The notes below the pieces were generated by a model. It was not told where the DNA came from. It saw only the letters and a list, made by a program, of their open reading frames with translations, and searched no databases. Of a stretch of 64,000 nt of DNA, positions 23,801-33,849 are shown one piece after another. Positions within the stretch are counted from its first letter, which is position 1. The number at the start of each line of letters is the position of its first letter. The stretch covers positions 101,470 to 165,469 of the forward strand of contig CAXAMN010003925.1 of the NCBI GenBank assembly GCA_963970005.1. Direction: 5' to 3'. A program made the translations under genes and the position numbers. The DNA comes from Durusdinium trenchii. Taxonomy: Eukaryota > Sar > Dinophyceae > Suessiales > Symbiodiniaceae.

Positions 23801-26800
23801 AAGGTCCTTCAGAACTTGACCGCCCCCGCTCAAGGGACGACAACAAAACCCAGAGACCTCCCCGCTTCTCCGAAGCCTTCTATCTCCCTCAGCCTCGAGA
23901 TGTTTATCCTGGCTTAGCTCCGCATGTTGTTCAATCTGCTTTAGCCACGGGCGTGACTCCCCAGCAGCTGACCGAGCTTTCTCAGATGGTGGGGAAGCAA
24001 AAACCGAAACTTCCCGAGCAAGGCTTAGCAATTCCAAAAGCCAAGAAAGTGGTCAACATCCTGGGCGAGAGCGACGACGAAAACGAAGTCGAAGCAGAAC
24101 CTTCGGTTCCTCCAGATCCAACGGATCCTGTCAGCGCTTCTCTGGTCAAACTGACTTCCATTGTCGAAGTTCTCGCAGAGCAGAAGAACAAGAAGAAAGG
24201 ACTCAAGCAGTTGCTGGAATCTTTAGACGATTCAAATCTGCATCAGGATCTCTCCTCTTCATCCTCTTCGAGTTCAAGTCGGAGGCATCCTGGAGTAGTA
24301 GCAACTCTGAAGAAAGCCCTCAAAGAGGGCCCCAACGAGTTGTTTTTACTGATGCAAGAAAGGATGCTCGTAGATTTTGGTGTTCCGGAAAACGCTCCAG
24401 GGACTGGGTTGATCTCTCCGACTTTTCCATCATGGCTGGAACATCGGTCCCGCATTCCGAACCTAGCTTCTACGGTCAGGATGGCTTGGGCGATCGCCGG
24501 AGCATTGGATTTGATGCAGCAGGATTGGTGGGCAGAAGCTCGTTGCAGACTCTTGCTCACCTTAGGTCAGCTCGACCAAGTTGCCAGCAGCAGAGGGATC
24601 CCTCGAAGAGCCACCTCCCTTTACTTCATTCAGTCGCCATGCCTTGCCAGATGCCGCAGAGAGCCAGGTTACCAAACTCTGGCCGGTCACTTGGGCAGAC
24701 AGACGCCTTCATGCATCGTGTAAAGGAGTTGGACGACTTCGCAGAGAAAAGAATGAAATTTGGCAAGAGAGGAAAAGATCCGAACCCCTTGAAGAAACAA
24801 CAAGAAGATTCCCAAGGAAAGGGAAAAGGTGCCGGGAAGAAGGGCAAGAACAAGAGCAATCAGACTTCAGCGCAGGAGGAGAACGAGTCCGGCGGGAATC
24901 CCGCCAACCAGTATTGATCATAAAGAGTTTGACTGGTATAATTTCAGTGCATCATGAGAACAATGCAACTCAGGTTCCAGACGAACCTCCTTTTAGTGCT
25001 GGCAAATACTCAGTTCCTGGGAGTAAGGCTTCGACCGTTTGTCCGCGCCGGTGGTGGAATTCATGTTTTCGATTCATCCAGCGCAACAAGACAGATTTTG
25101 GATTATTTCTGAAGTCTTTTCATCGTCGTGCTGGCCATCCAGATAGTTCTGTTAGCCCTCTAGACGCCAACTTTTGGCCTATGCCCCTCCCGTTCCCAGC
25201 TGTCCTGACTCGCCGAGAAGACAGGCAGGTTGATGATCGAGAAGAGATTAGTTTCAAGAAAGGCATCAACCTTTGTGTAGCTGCTCTAAACTGGCTCCAT
25301 CTCAGGAGGCCGACCTCCTGTCCTGAAGCTCTTTTGCTGTTTACACCTTTGAAGCCTACTCAATGGCGCGTCGTCAGACAGATCGAGCGGTGCATGTTGG
25401 CGTGGAAAGAAATTGATCCTATTACAGCTGAGGACATAGGCAGGTCAGCAGGTAAAGTTGAGAGCATCGAAGGAGCAGTTTCCCAGCTTTCTTTGTTTTT
25501 AGATTCCTGGACGGCTGATTTGATTTCCTCCCACTGCTACAGGTCCATGTTCCGCTTCCTCCAGATTCACACCTAGCAATTTTGCTCCGGGACTCCAGAA
25601 AGTGTCAGCTGGGGACATCATCGGTCAGTTGACGCACCAAGCAATCGTTGTGGCTAAACCGATCGAAGCTGATAGACTCGAGTTTAAGGGCAGACCAGCT
25701 TTTGATCCAGTTCCTTTTATGGATGAGCAATCGAGGGCTATTTTTGAGCGCCCACTTGATCAAGCTCTTCCTTTGTCAGAGACGAACCACCAGATTCCAC
25801 GTCTCCGTGTTCATGGCACGCGCGCTGAGGTTTGGAAGCTGCTCACCAAGCTTGATGAGTCCGGGCGCCTTGGACTGATTCCGAATGCTGAAGTTCATCG
25901 GGGCTTGCAAGCGGGATTATTCTGCGTCCTCAAAGACAGTTCTCGAGACCGCCTGATTTTTGATTCCAGGCCCTTCAACATCTTGGAAACCCCTCCACAG
26001 CGCTTCATCAAGGCAATGGGGGCCGGCACCACTTTGACGGAGCTTCAAGTTCCTGCCGACTCCGTTGTTTTGAGCTCTGGAACGGGCGTGAAAAAATTCT
26101 ATTATATATTCTTGTGAAGTATCTCATCAACGACTTGTTCGAAACTCTTTGTTGTTGACTGCGGTGCCTCATGAAGTTAGTTCTTTTTCTTGTTTTCAAG
26201 ATAAGTTTTGGGAGAATCTAAGCCGCTGTTTTTGGACTTCGTACCCTTGCGATGGGGGACGCGTGTGCAGTTGAACTGGCACAGACCGCTCGTTGTGGCA
26301 TCACGGTCCAACTTGGTCTTCTAAATCAAGACACCCTCGTATCCATGTGCTGTCCTCCCCCGAGAGGACCTCTCGGGTGTGGAATATATTGACGACTTGC
26401 TGATTTTTAAAGAGATCATCGCCAGGAACTCTCTTCCTCTTGATGGACGGCAGACCTTGTCGGGGCGCTGGATGCAACGAGCTCTGGATAGATATGTTGA
26501 TCTGGATCTTAGTCCTCATCCTTCAAAGACCTTTATTGGTAGCGAAGAGTCTGAGATTTGGGGCACTCTCCTAGAAGATAACCGTGGCTTTGTGCGAGCT
26601 TCTTTGAAGAGAGTCATTCCTAGTCTCTTTGCGACCATAGGTATTTTGAAGATTGGTGTCACGACAGTCAGCCTGTTAGACATTTTGTAGGATTTTGAAG
26701 GTGTGTTTTGAAGCGCTTCATCGCCAAGAATCACGTGGAGCCATCATTCGACTTTCACAAGCTTTGAAAGATGAGCTCTTCCTTTGTGCTGCACTTGCCC

Positions 26801-29800
26801 CATTGGCTGCTACCTGCATTAAGGCATCCAACAGCCCCTGGCTCTATGAAAGCGATGCTTCAGGCTGGGGCTGGGCGGTTGTCAAAGCAGAGCTGCCTCA
26901 GTGGCTTCAGTCAGAAGTGCATCGACATCGGTTGACTAAGTCAGTTTGGAGTAGAATGCTTTCACCTCTCAAGACCATTCAAAGACTTAAAGGCATCCTT
27001 CCTCCTTCTGATGAACTTCCTGACGGTGTTGTTTTAGCTTCACACCCTCTTCATATTGAGCTGGCTTCTTCTTTGCAATGTCGGTTCGTTTCCACAAAGC
27101 CAGGGTTGCGCTGCACATCAATATATCGGAAGTCCGCAGCATGGTCGAAACCGAGAAAGCCGAAGCAAAGAGATCTTTTCCTTCACGCTTTTTCCAACTA
27201 AGTGATGTCAAGTCGCTTTGGGTTGTTGGGTTAGAGGTCGTTCCAGTAGTTATGCCATCAACCAAGAGCTTCAACAAAGTCTTCCTTGGCATGTAGGCTG
27301 TGGGATGATTTCAAACGCTGGTTATGTTCCAACAGAATTGAATTCAGCTGACGATCCAACGCGTCGTGTCAGAGTCCGAGATGTGGCCAAACCACCATGC
27401 AACTGGACGTGGCCGCCCGAGCGCAGAAGTGTAGAAGATACTTTCGAGCTTTTCGACCGGTGGCTTAGAGGATATCAGGCCGATGTACTTACAGTGTCAG
27501 GTGTTCCTGGTTTCGACGATTTGAAGCAGAGTTTTGAGGAAGGTTTTGTTTTGAGCTCTTCGCAGGGTTCGAGGGAATTTCTTCAGCGCAATCATCGCGA
27601 GTGTTTGAAGAGACGACAGTCGAAGGCATCACAGGTCCTTCCCCTTCGACCAATGGTGGAGTCCTCTGTACAGGGGAACAAGCCCGAATTAAGTGCAAAC
27701 ATTGATGAATCCCTTGAGCAAGTGGGCAACGCAGATTTTCTTGATTTTGAGTCTCCACTGTGAGTTTCTCTGACCAAGGCTGCGTAGGAGCTTTTGTGCA
27801 GATTCCCAAGAAGTCGGTTTTTGATTCCTCGTTCAGCGGGCCGGAATCCTGGCTGGTGACCTCAAAGACGGGGGTATTTAGGCCTATATTCTGGTCAAGG
27901 AGTAGCAAAAAGTCTAGTTGACTATGGACTATGCTGGGCTCTCACTTTTGAGATTGAAGACGGTTTGGACCAAGATCTTTCAGTACAATCCACCAGGAAA
28001 ATGACTTATTGATTTGATCCGAGCTAAACCTTTCTTTGGAGTAGGGTCAGCCTTGTTTTCTTATTCTTTCTCAAGGGCCGTCCGACCTCCAGTATGGTCA
28101 CGAGCTGAACCCAGAGGCTTTGTTGTTTTGTTAGCTAACATGGAGCAGCGAATACATGACAACAACAGCCATTCGAAGTTTTGCGCAGATGTGGTCACTG
28201 AATTACTGGGCATTCGCCACTGGGCTGAGAATCCTGATTCAAGTTTTCTCTGGCTTCAACCTGAGTGGCAAGCTCTTGGGGCTGGGGATTTGTCGAAGAG
28301 TTTCAGACTGGACTACTGCAGACTGAATTAACCATGGAGAAAGAGAACGAATCTTCACAGACCTTCATCTCCAAGGTCAGAGCTTGTTTTGCAGTAGAGA
28401 TCACAGGCATGTCAGACTATATAGTTGGATGGTCCAAGAAATACAAGACCCCAAAACACGTGTTGCACAGGTCTATCCCAAACGACTGTGTTTGTGGCTA
28501 GCGACAGCAATGCTGATCGACTCTGGTCTTTTGCCCGAAAGGAAAAAGCTGGACGTTTCTGCAGCCGCCCGAGCGCAGCATAAGCGAATAGGAGAAGCGA
28601 AGACACCAGGTCCTAGACGAAAGAAGTCTACTGTCAGAAGTGCATCTACACTCGATGAGGTTCTCTTGGTCGAAACATCCACTGAAGAGCTTGGTTTCAG
28701 AGTTTGGCAGTGGGGCCAATCGCATTTGGATGTCGAGACTTTTGAATCTTTGAGTGGATGCCTGTTCACTCTACCTCTCCTGCTACATCTTTTGGACGCT
28801 GTAATGTCAGCGCGGTGACTCCATTTATCTTCTCCGACAGATCCTCACCTATGAGACCTGAGATTCGACCGCATCTTGGCATGGTTTGGCAACTAGTAAG
28901 TAAGTGGGAACTCCAAGAACCTGTTTCGCACCGGGTCCCCCTCCCTGCTGCCATTTACAGAGCCATGGTTTCTCTCAGCATCCTGTGGTCCTGGTTCCAT
29001 GTGGCAGGAATTTTAGTTCTTGCTTTTGAAGGCATTTGCAGGCCTGGCGAAACTTTGAGAGCGAGCAGATGTGATCTTTTGTTGCCTTGCGACCTCCCAA
29101 ATTAAGATCACACCACTGTTTTCTTAAAAATCCTGAACCCAAAGGGAAAGCGCAGAGGCATTGGAAGTGTTCAACACGCAAAAATTTGCGGCCTTGACTT
29201 CGCACTTTTCCTGGAGTATGTTTTTGGGGGATTGAAATCTGAAGATCCTTAGCTTTTAGGTTCTCCAGGCATGTTCAGAAGACGGTGGGATTTGCTCTTG
29301 AGAGCTCTTGACATTCCTTGTGCAGTTGGTCTTACTCCAGCCTCATTGAGAGCTGGGGGAGCTGTCAAGTCTTACAGATCAGACACTCCGATTCAGAACC
29401 TGACGTGGGACATACGGTTGAAGAATGTATATACCCTGCAGCACTATCTGCAGCAAGCCGAAGCTTTGAGTATTTTCCCTCAACTCCCCTATTCTTCTCA
29501 ATGCCAAATTCGTAAATGTTCTGCCCTGTTTGATCAGCTGATTCGAGAGCACAGGGCCACCCTGGCTGACAGTTATTAGATGGGGACGCGACACATCTCC
29601 TTCGCCTTGCTTGGCGCTGTGTCTGGTCCCTTCCAATAGGCGGATGTGTTGGCTTTGCTTGGAAGACGACTGCAGCGCTTGACTTCTTTTTTCAACACTT
29701 GGATGCAGTTCCTCCTTCACTACGCCAACCTGCTCGCTCGCCTTTTGTTGTGACAGTTAGACCAGACAGAAGCCTGGATGTAACAAGTTCAGAGCTGCAG

Positions 29801-31011
29801 AAGGAGAGCAAACATGCTTCAAATGTTTTCTTGACTGACGCAGCCGTTCAGCCGCTCCCCCGCGGCCACCCTGGATGTGTTGGCTTTGCTTGGAAGACGA
29901 CTGCAGTGCTTGACTTCTTTTTTTCAACACTTGGATGCAGTTCCTCCTTCACTATGCAGTTCCTCCTTCACTACGCCAACCTGCTCGCTCGCATTTCGTT
30001 GTGACAGTTAGACCAGACAGAAGCCTGGATGGAAAAAGTTCAGAGCTGCAGAAGGAGAGCAAAAATGTATATATATATCTTTATATAGTTCTATAACAGC
30101 ACCCTCCAACAGGTCACCAGTTGACACCTGTCAGGGCCTAACAACCCTCCAAAGGAGACGTCTTGGAGGGTGTAAGTGATAGATATATGTATTTGTGTGT
30201 GTGAGTGGGTGCGATTAACTATTGTCAAGTGACAACTCTTAAAGATTCACAACAGCTCTTTGTCACTGTCTGTCACTTGAGTCGAGGAGCTTGAGAAATA
30301 CGATGTGCCTTATTTCATGGCGCGGGCCTAGGGACTAGCAGCAAGAGGGATTGACGTAGCCAGGAAGCATATACTTCCTGGCATGGTTGGGCGGTTGCTC
30401 ACGGCCTGTTCAGGAACCATACCCACATGCACATGACCACGTGCCGAGGTTAGAACGAAGATTGACCTCGATGTGTGGAATAATAAGGAGGATAACCGAG
30501 TGGAGGAGGCACGTTGAACTCGTTGAATTCGAGTTTATCGACCCTGGAGCCTCCCTAACGGTCAGGCCGTTACTCTGAAGAACATCCGAGATGAGCTTGC
30601 TTGCCATGGCGCCAGGGTCCCTGGTGGAGCCCACATCAATGAGCTCACGATACTTCCAGCAGAGGATTCACTGAATTTGTTGAGTTGACCATTATATACA
30701 AGTCACCGAGGTCAATCGCGTCTACTTGGTCTCCTCGCGCGAGCCCGACCGTTGGGCAGCCTGGTGACCAGTGAGACAGTGACCTTCAAATCGACGCGGA
30801 CGTTGGATGTGGAGAGTACTGTCACGAAGGTCATGCCTCGGCCCCTTCTGTCAGGTTGAAACTCCTTATGACTCTGTGCATGATTAATCTAGTCCCGACG
30901 GCGCGGGTCCGGTCGATGCAATTTGAGGTTATGACATGCCCGCGCTCTTGGCCGATGCTTTCCCTGGTGTACGGGATTTCCTGGATGCTAGCAGCTTCCT
31001 CTTCACAGGAG
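20877..31011 (+). CDS. IRG-like (immunity-related GTPase family) GTP-binding domain, split by a retrotransposon
   Basis: Exons read, in order: 20877 to about 21004 with the P-loop end VGKSLLINKMRRL and then PTGVKETTLRAG; 21406-21445 with the G3 motif WDLPGAGTPGFPK; 21661-21710, DSYLRDMGLRYFDSVLM; 22027 to about 22075, IVTANRFTSTEVILREE; 30566-30616, AVTLKNIRDELACHGAR; 30711 to about 30765, NRVYLVSSREPDRW; 30928-31011, YDMPALLADAFPGVRDFLD. This order and these motifs match the IRG family. Phases agree if GA (after GFPK) and GC (after VLM) donors are used. The exon with the G4 (TKxD) motif was not found; it should lie between 22080 and 30560, near or beyond the inserted element. The first residues of the P-loop are also missing. 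Function inferred: GTP binding and hydrolysis; cellular role unknown. Confidence 0.68.
22461..22502 (+). repeat. Terminal repeat A1
   Basis: 42 bases starting ATGCTTCAAATG and ending GCAGCCGTTCAGCCGC are repeated without mismatch as A2 near the right end. ATG forms the outer boundary. Confidence 0.85.
22509..24917 (+). pseudogene. Retrotransposon gag-like region, frameshifted
   Basis: Three frames must be stitched. One piece starts at ATG 23192 (MSEEVADAAEDLEG) and shifts frame near 23340. The next runs to a stop at 23915 and contains PIFPTEDDQERYVPYARSLV and a helical RIDSLESGMHEVLKVLQNL. The frame then shifts near 23870 to one with VTPQQLTELSQMVGKQKPK, an acidic linker, a serine run and SWLEHRSRIPNLASTVRMAW. 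The end is lysine-rich (GKGKGAGKKGKNKSN), typical of nucleic-acid binding. No zinc knuckle is visible. Gag identity is inferred from position ahead of the polymerase. Confidence 0.6.
24581..25576 (+). pseudogene. Linker region between gag and reverse transcriptase
   Basis: A 331-codon frame overlaps the gag-like end in another phase. Its downstream part, from about 25000, looks protein-like: GLFLKSFHRRAGHPDSSV, MPLPFPAVLTRREDRQVDD and KPTQWRVVRQIERCMLAWK. Its first part is the shadow of the lysine-rich tail. It ends 26 bases before the reverse transcriptase frame and probably belongs to one ancestral polyprotein. No domain was recognised. Confidence 0.45.
25602..27420 (+). pseudogene. Reverse transcriptase and RNase H, frameshifted
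   Basis: The frame opening at 25602 holds EVHRGLQAGLFCVLKD and RLIFDSRPFNILETPPQRF, matching the first polymerase motifs of DIRS-type enzymes. It breaks at about 26095 and the code is damaged to 26375. VEYIDDLLIFKE then restores the catalytic aspartates, followed by HPSKTFIGSEESEIWGTLLE. RNase H begins near 26842 with YESDASGWGWAVVKAE; HINISEVRSMVETE near 27112 carries the next acidic residue; and GYVPTELNSADDPTR near 27320 is the C-terminal motif. At least three frameshifts separate these pieces. Confidence 0.78.
27780..28510 (+). pseudogene. Methyltransferase-like segment of the retrotransposon
   Basis: Between RNase H and the recombinase, broken frames hold RHWAENPDSSFLWLQPEWQ and, in another phase, KRTRIFTDLHLQGQ, FCSRDHRHVRLYSWM and KTRVAQVYPKRLCLWLA. 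The ENP followed by serine and a tryptophan-rich stretch is reminiscent of DNA methyltransferases. Known DIRS elements carry a methyltransferase (MT/DAM-like) between RNase H and recombinase, and dinoflagellate retrotransposons have been reported with cytosine methyltransferases. Which type this is cannot be decided here. The S-adenosylmethionine motif is not readable. Confidence 0.45.
28511..29579 (+). pseudogene. Tyrosine recombinase (YR), broken
   Basis: The frame starts with a basic segment (RIGEAKTPGPRRKKS) and a helical N-terminal domain. The catalytic arginine region is FEGICRPGETLRASRCDLLL (about 29025-29085). A lysine-bearing hairpin, LNPKGKRRGIGSVQHAKI, follows. The second arginine box is LTPASLRAGGAV (about 29330-29366), where the usual histidine is replaced by alanine, and the nucleophile tyrosine sits in TLQHYLQQA (about 29431-29457). 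Stops or shifts occur at about 28818, 29102 and 29250. Its role is integration of the circular DNA copy. It ends with TAG 60 bases before repeat B1. Confidence 0.75.
29642..29813 (+). repeat. Repeat B1
   Basis: Begins GGATGTGTTGGCTTTGC and ends GAAGGAGAGCAAAC, directly abutting A2. It is matched by B2 with only a few substitutions. Confidence 0.85.
29814..29855 (+). repeat. Repeat A2
   Basis: Identical to A1 over 42 bases. A 17-base GC-rich spacer (CCCCCGCGGCC core) separates it from B2. Confidence 0.85.
29873..30067 (+). repeat. Terminal repeat B2
   Basis: Homologous to B1 apart from a few substitutions, one extra T and an internal tandem duplication of GCAGTTCCTCCTTCACTA (29938-29973). 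It ends in ATG followed by a TA run, taken as the right insertion boundary. Confidence 0.82.
30098..30173. repeat. Small inverted repeat
   Basis: CACCCTCCAA near 30100 is matched by TTGGAGGGTG near 30162, with a further CCTCCAA inside the loop. It lies just outside the right end of the retrotransposon. No function is claimed. Confidence 0.45.
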
Positions 31012-31433
31012 GTGGGTTCGTGATGATTCGTGCATATAGGACTGTAGCTCAAAGGCATGGACCTTTCTGTCAGAGACATTTCCACAGCTTTGTAGAAAAA
31101 CTAGACCATGTCTTTGAATGGCCTCCTGCGCAACATACATGCCACCCCTTGCACACGTGTTGTCGCCTGTGATTCTACAGATTGACATGTCAAGCGCCCC
31201 GCAGGCGAGTCAGATGGTTGGGGGGAATCATGGTCAATGCCAGTTTTGTGGTTTGAACCTGAGCAAGCCAATTCTGAAGACCCGATACCATCCCAGAAGT
31301 TCACATTCGGACTATTGGCACTCAGGTCTGCCATCATTGCAGGCCTGGAAAACATTTTTTGCATTGATCCATGTTTTGACGCTTCCGGGTTTCTTCGTGG
31401 TTTCGGTTCGGCTACGTCGCCACTTTGCGTCAG

Positions 31434-31873
31434 GAATACAAGGACAATGGCGCGATGCCTTGGAAGATCTGCCCCTAAGCTTGAGGGAAAGCGGGAAAAC
31501 ACTGGTAAATGATGATTTAAGGCGGTGGCTTACGCGCCTGTTGCTATATAGTGTGACAGAGTCATGCTGGATCAGGTCCACTAACGGGGGTCAGCGGCCA
31601 CCCCAAACCCAATTTTGAGCTCAATGGAAGACTTGGGAGGGCGGGGAATGCTGTCAATGTGTGTCAGTGAGTGTCAGGAATCCAAGCCTATTCAACGAGA
31701 TATCTATTCATTTGATAGCTTATTAGACCCTTGCGGAGGCTCTACGTGGTGGACGGCACGGACGTTCACATCACGCGTGAGAGCGATGGTCAAACCGCCT
31801 CCATTGCTCTCACAGAGCATGATGACAAGGTGCGCCTGGAGGGGTTTCAGATCTTTGAACTGCCGGAAGCTGG
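31434..31873 (+). CDS. Two further exons, probable C-terminal part of IRG-like gene
   Basis: Exon 31434-31504 begins in phase 1 after CGTCAG, which matches the phase-1 end of the preceding GTPase exon. It reads IQGQWRDALEDLPLSLRESG and ends at GTAAAT. Exon 31739-31873 follows GCGGAG and reads LYVVDGTDVHITRESDGQTA then DDKVRLEGFQIFELPEAG, ending at GTGTTT. The second looks beta-rich and is not a typical IRG tail. The phases between the two exons do not match directly, so one exon may be missing. They could belong to the next gene. Confidence 0.45.
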
Positions 31874-32079
31874 GTGTTTTTGAGCCAGACCGGGGTGTTT
31901 TTGGGGCACACGGGGGGGGGGGGCACAGAGTGGCGCCGTTACCGGGATTCTCCCCTTCTGTGTGCGCCCTGAAGCTTGAGTACAGTAAAGGATTAAAAAG
32001 AATATACAGGAGATCGCGGAGAATGTGCTGAAGATAGATGACGAGTGAAATCCAGTGAGGTTCTTTTCTTTCTCGGCTT

Positions 32080-32375
32080 TCGCTCTCAGCCCGCTAGGGT
32101 TGTATATATAGTTTCAAGACCTTCCATTTGCATGTGCCCATGCAGTGTATTAGCGAAAGCCTTCCACTTCCTTCTCTTCGCTGGGCGGCATGGCATCAGT
32201 GGCCACTTGCCGTGTCCGTTCCTACTTTGCTGACTCAATGCCTGCCTGACACCGACACAGGTGTGGTTGCAAGAGACCTGGTATATCGACATGGCGTTCC
32301 TGACTCAGTTGTTATTTTGTTGCAGGACGCCATGTTGGCCACCTGTGGTCAGGACGCACCCAACCGAATAGGCTA
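32080..32375 (+). pseudogene. Possible retroelement integrase fragment
   Basis: One open frame reads WPLAVSVPTLLTQCLPDTDT followed by VVARDLVYRHGVPDSVVILL. The pattern of a tryptophan, then ARDLVxRHGVP, resembles the catalytic-core region of Ty3/gypsy integrases. The following aspartate motif (SDRG/SDQ) is absent. There are no LTRs or other pol parts near. The call is tentative. Confidence 0.25.
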
Positions 32376-33303
32376 GCGGCTAACGATTCAACAACTTCTA
32401 TCTAATTACAGTGACTTTGCACCCTCACCATCATGGTTCTCATTATATAATAGCCTTCAATTTCCGCCCCTGTCATTGACATAAAGATAGAAAACATCTA
32501 TTCTATACAGGATGCATATTCCATGAGCCCCCACCAAGTCACAGACTTGTGTCGCCCAGGTCCGTGGGCAAGGCGCGGGAAAGCACCGAGCTCCGATGGA
32601 TCCCAACGGCGACTTGGCCGCGGTTCACGCGGTTGGCTCGTGGGTTTAGACGGTGGATCGTACACGAACCTCGAATCATGCAGAATGATGCAGAAGAGAA
32701 GGGTGCTGCCTGACCACTAAGTCACTTGAGAGATGGGGTGCCTGAAGGCCAAATCCTTTTGACTAGGGCCTAAGCATGCTTAAGTTTTCATTTGCAACTG
32801 ACTCTTTGGTCTGAGGACATCTCGAACAAACCTCGGGTTTGGAGATGGTGCGGATGAGACACCCTGCAATGTGCAGTTCAGGCTCAGCACAGAAGTTGCA
32901 TCGAGTCTGTTGCAGGACAAGCCAGAAACTTCTGGTTTGGTGTGTTGAATGCGTGTCAGCTCTTCTGCAGCAGCTTTATTTGCAGAAATTGAAAAAAGGG
33001 TGGGTGATGTTGAACCCATGCATGAGTACTGTACTGGGCTTGCATAGAGATGCCCTTTTGAGCATTTTTGTGAGTAGTACTCAAAACTGAGGCCAGCCGG
33101 TTGCCAAAGGCAGCAGATGGCCTTTGTACATAGAAGCAGCCCGCTTGGGCTTTTATACACCTTCCACGTCCACGTGACTGGATTTCTGCTGGTCCGTGAG
33201 CAAAAAGTGGGGGAAGATGGGTTCAGATGGTCCCAGGTGCCATGGAAGACTTGGGCAAGAGGGCGGCGCAGGGGCAATCCTGCCCTGCACAGCCTTGACG
33301 CAG

Positions 33304-33429
33304 GCCAAGCCTTTGCTGGATGAAGCTCGGGATTATCTGGAAAGCCCGCAGCTCTTGCAGGCGTTGAGGCCGCAGCGAGGGGGCGACAGGGCCAAAAACA
33401 TCGCAGAACTCCACCTTCAAGATACGAAG
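33304..33429 (+). CDS. Isolated 42-codon exon, unrecognised
   Basis: Bounded by TTGACGCAG and GTGTGG, phase 0 on both sides. It reads AKPLLDEARDYLESPQLLQA then LRPQRGGDRAKNIAELHLQ. The helical, charged composition and clean boundaries support coding. It may be an upstream exon of the phosphatase gene that starts within 3 kb, but no link can be shown. Confidence 0.5.
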
Positions 33430-33755
33430 GTGTGGGGAATTTGAGGGAGACACATGCCCCAAGCGTACCTGTTGCACATGCACTCTGAGGCTGAACGCAA
33501 CAGGTGGCAGAAAAAATAGAGTAGATTGAACTTCCTCCTCAGTCTACTTACCCATGGACCATGGACATTCAGTACTATCTCATCGACGACTTACTGTCAA
33601 TATTTTCCAATTCAAGAATCATTCTTCCCCGGTTCTTTTCAACAAATATTCTTTTGATGTGTTATTTCTTCAAGTTCCCTTTACATCGCATATGTGTTGA
33701 TTTTTGTTTGTCATGTCTTATTTCCCAAACCGTGGGGTTTGTGACGTCCGCCCGC

Positions 33756-33800
33756 GGACCGCGTCGCGGACCGCGTCGCGGACCGCGTGTCGGGGACCGC
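33756..33800 (+). repeat. GGACCGCGTCGC tandem repeat
   Basis: The 12-base unit GGACCGCGTCGC occurs twice exactly and continues with degenerate units. This is a short GC-rich minisatellite in an otherwise AT-rich stretch. Confidence 0.7.
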
Positions 33801-33849
33801 AGATCGGTGACCTCAGCGGCCGCCGAGCGATTGCCCTTCGATCTGGGAA

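Larger units (their letters stand above)
22461..30067 (+). mobile_element. Tyrosine-recombinase retrotransposon (DIRS/Ngaro/PAT type) with split direct repeats
   Basis: The element carries, in order, a gag-like region, reverse transcriptase with an intact YIDD box (26384-26395), RNase H, a methyltransferase-like segment and a tyrosine recombinase. Its ends are split direct repeats: A1 (22461-22502) on the left and B1-A2-B2 (29642-30067) on the right, the arrangement known from PAT and Ngaro elements. A1 and A2 are identical over 42 bases. ATG is found at the left end, the B1/A2 junction and the right end, marking the likely crossover. No integrase, LTR or target duplication is seen, as expected for this class. 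Every coding region is broken by frameshifts, so the copy is not autonomous. It lies in sense orientation within an intron of the IRG-like gene. Confidence 0.85.
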
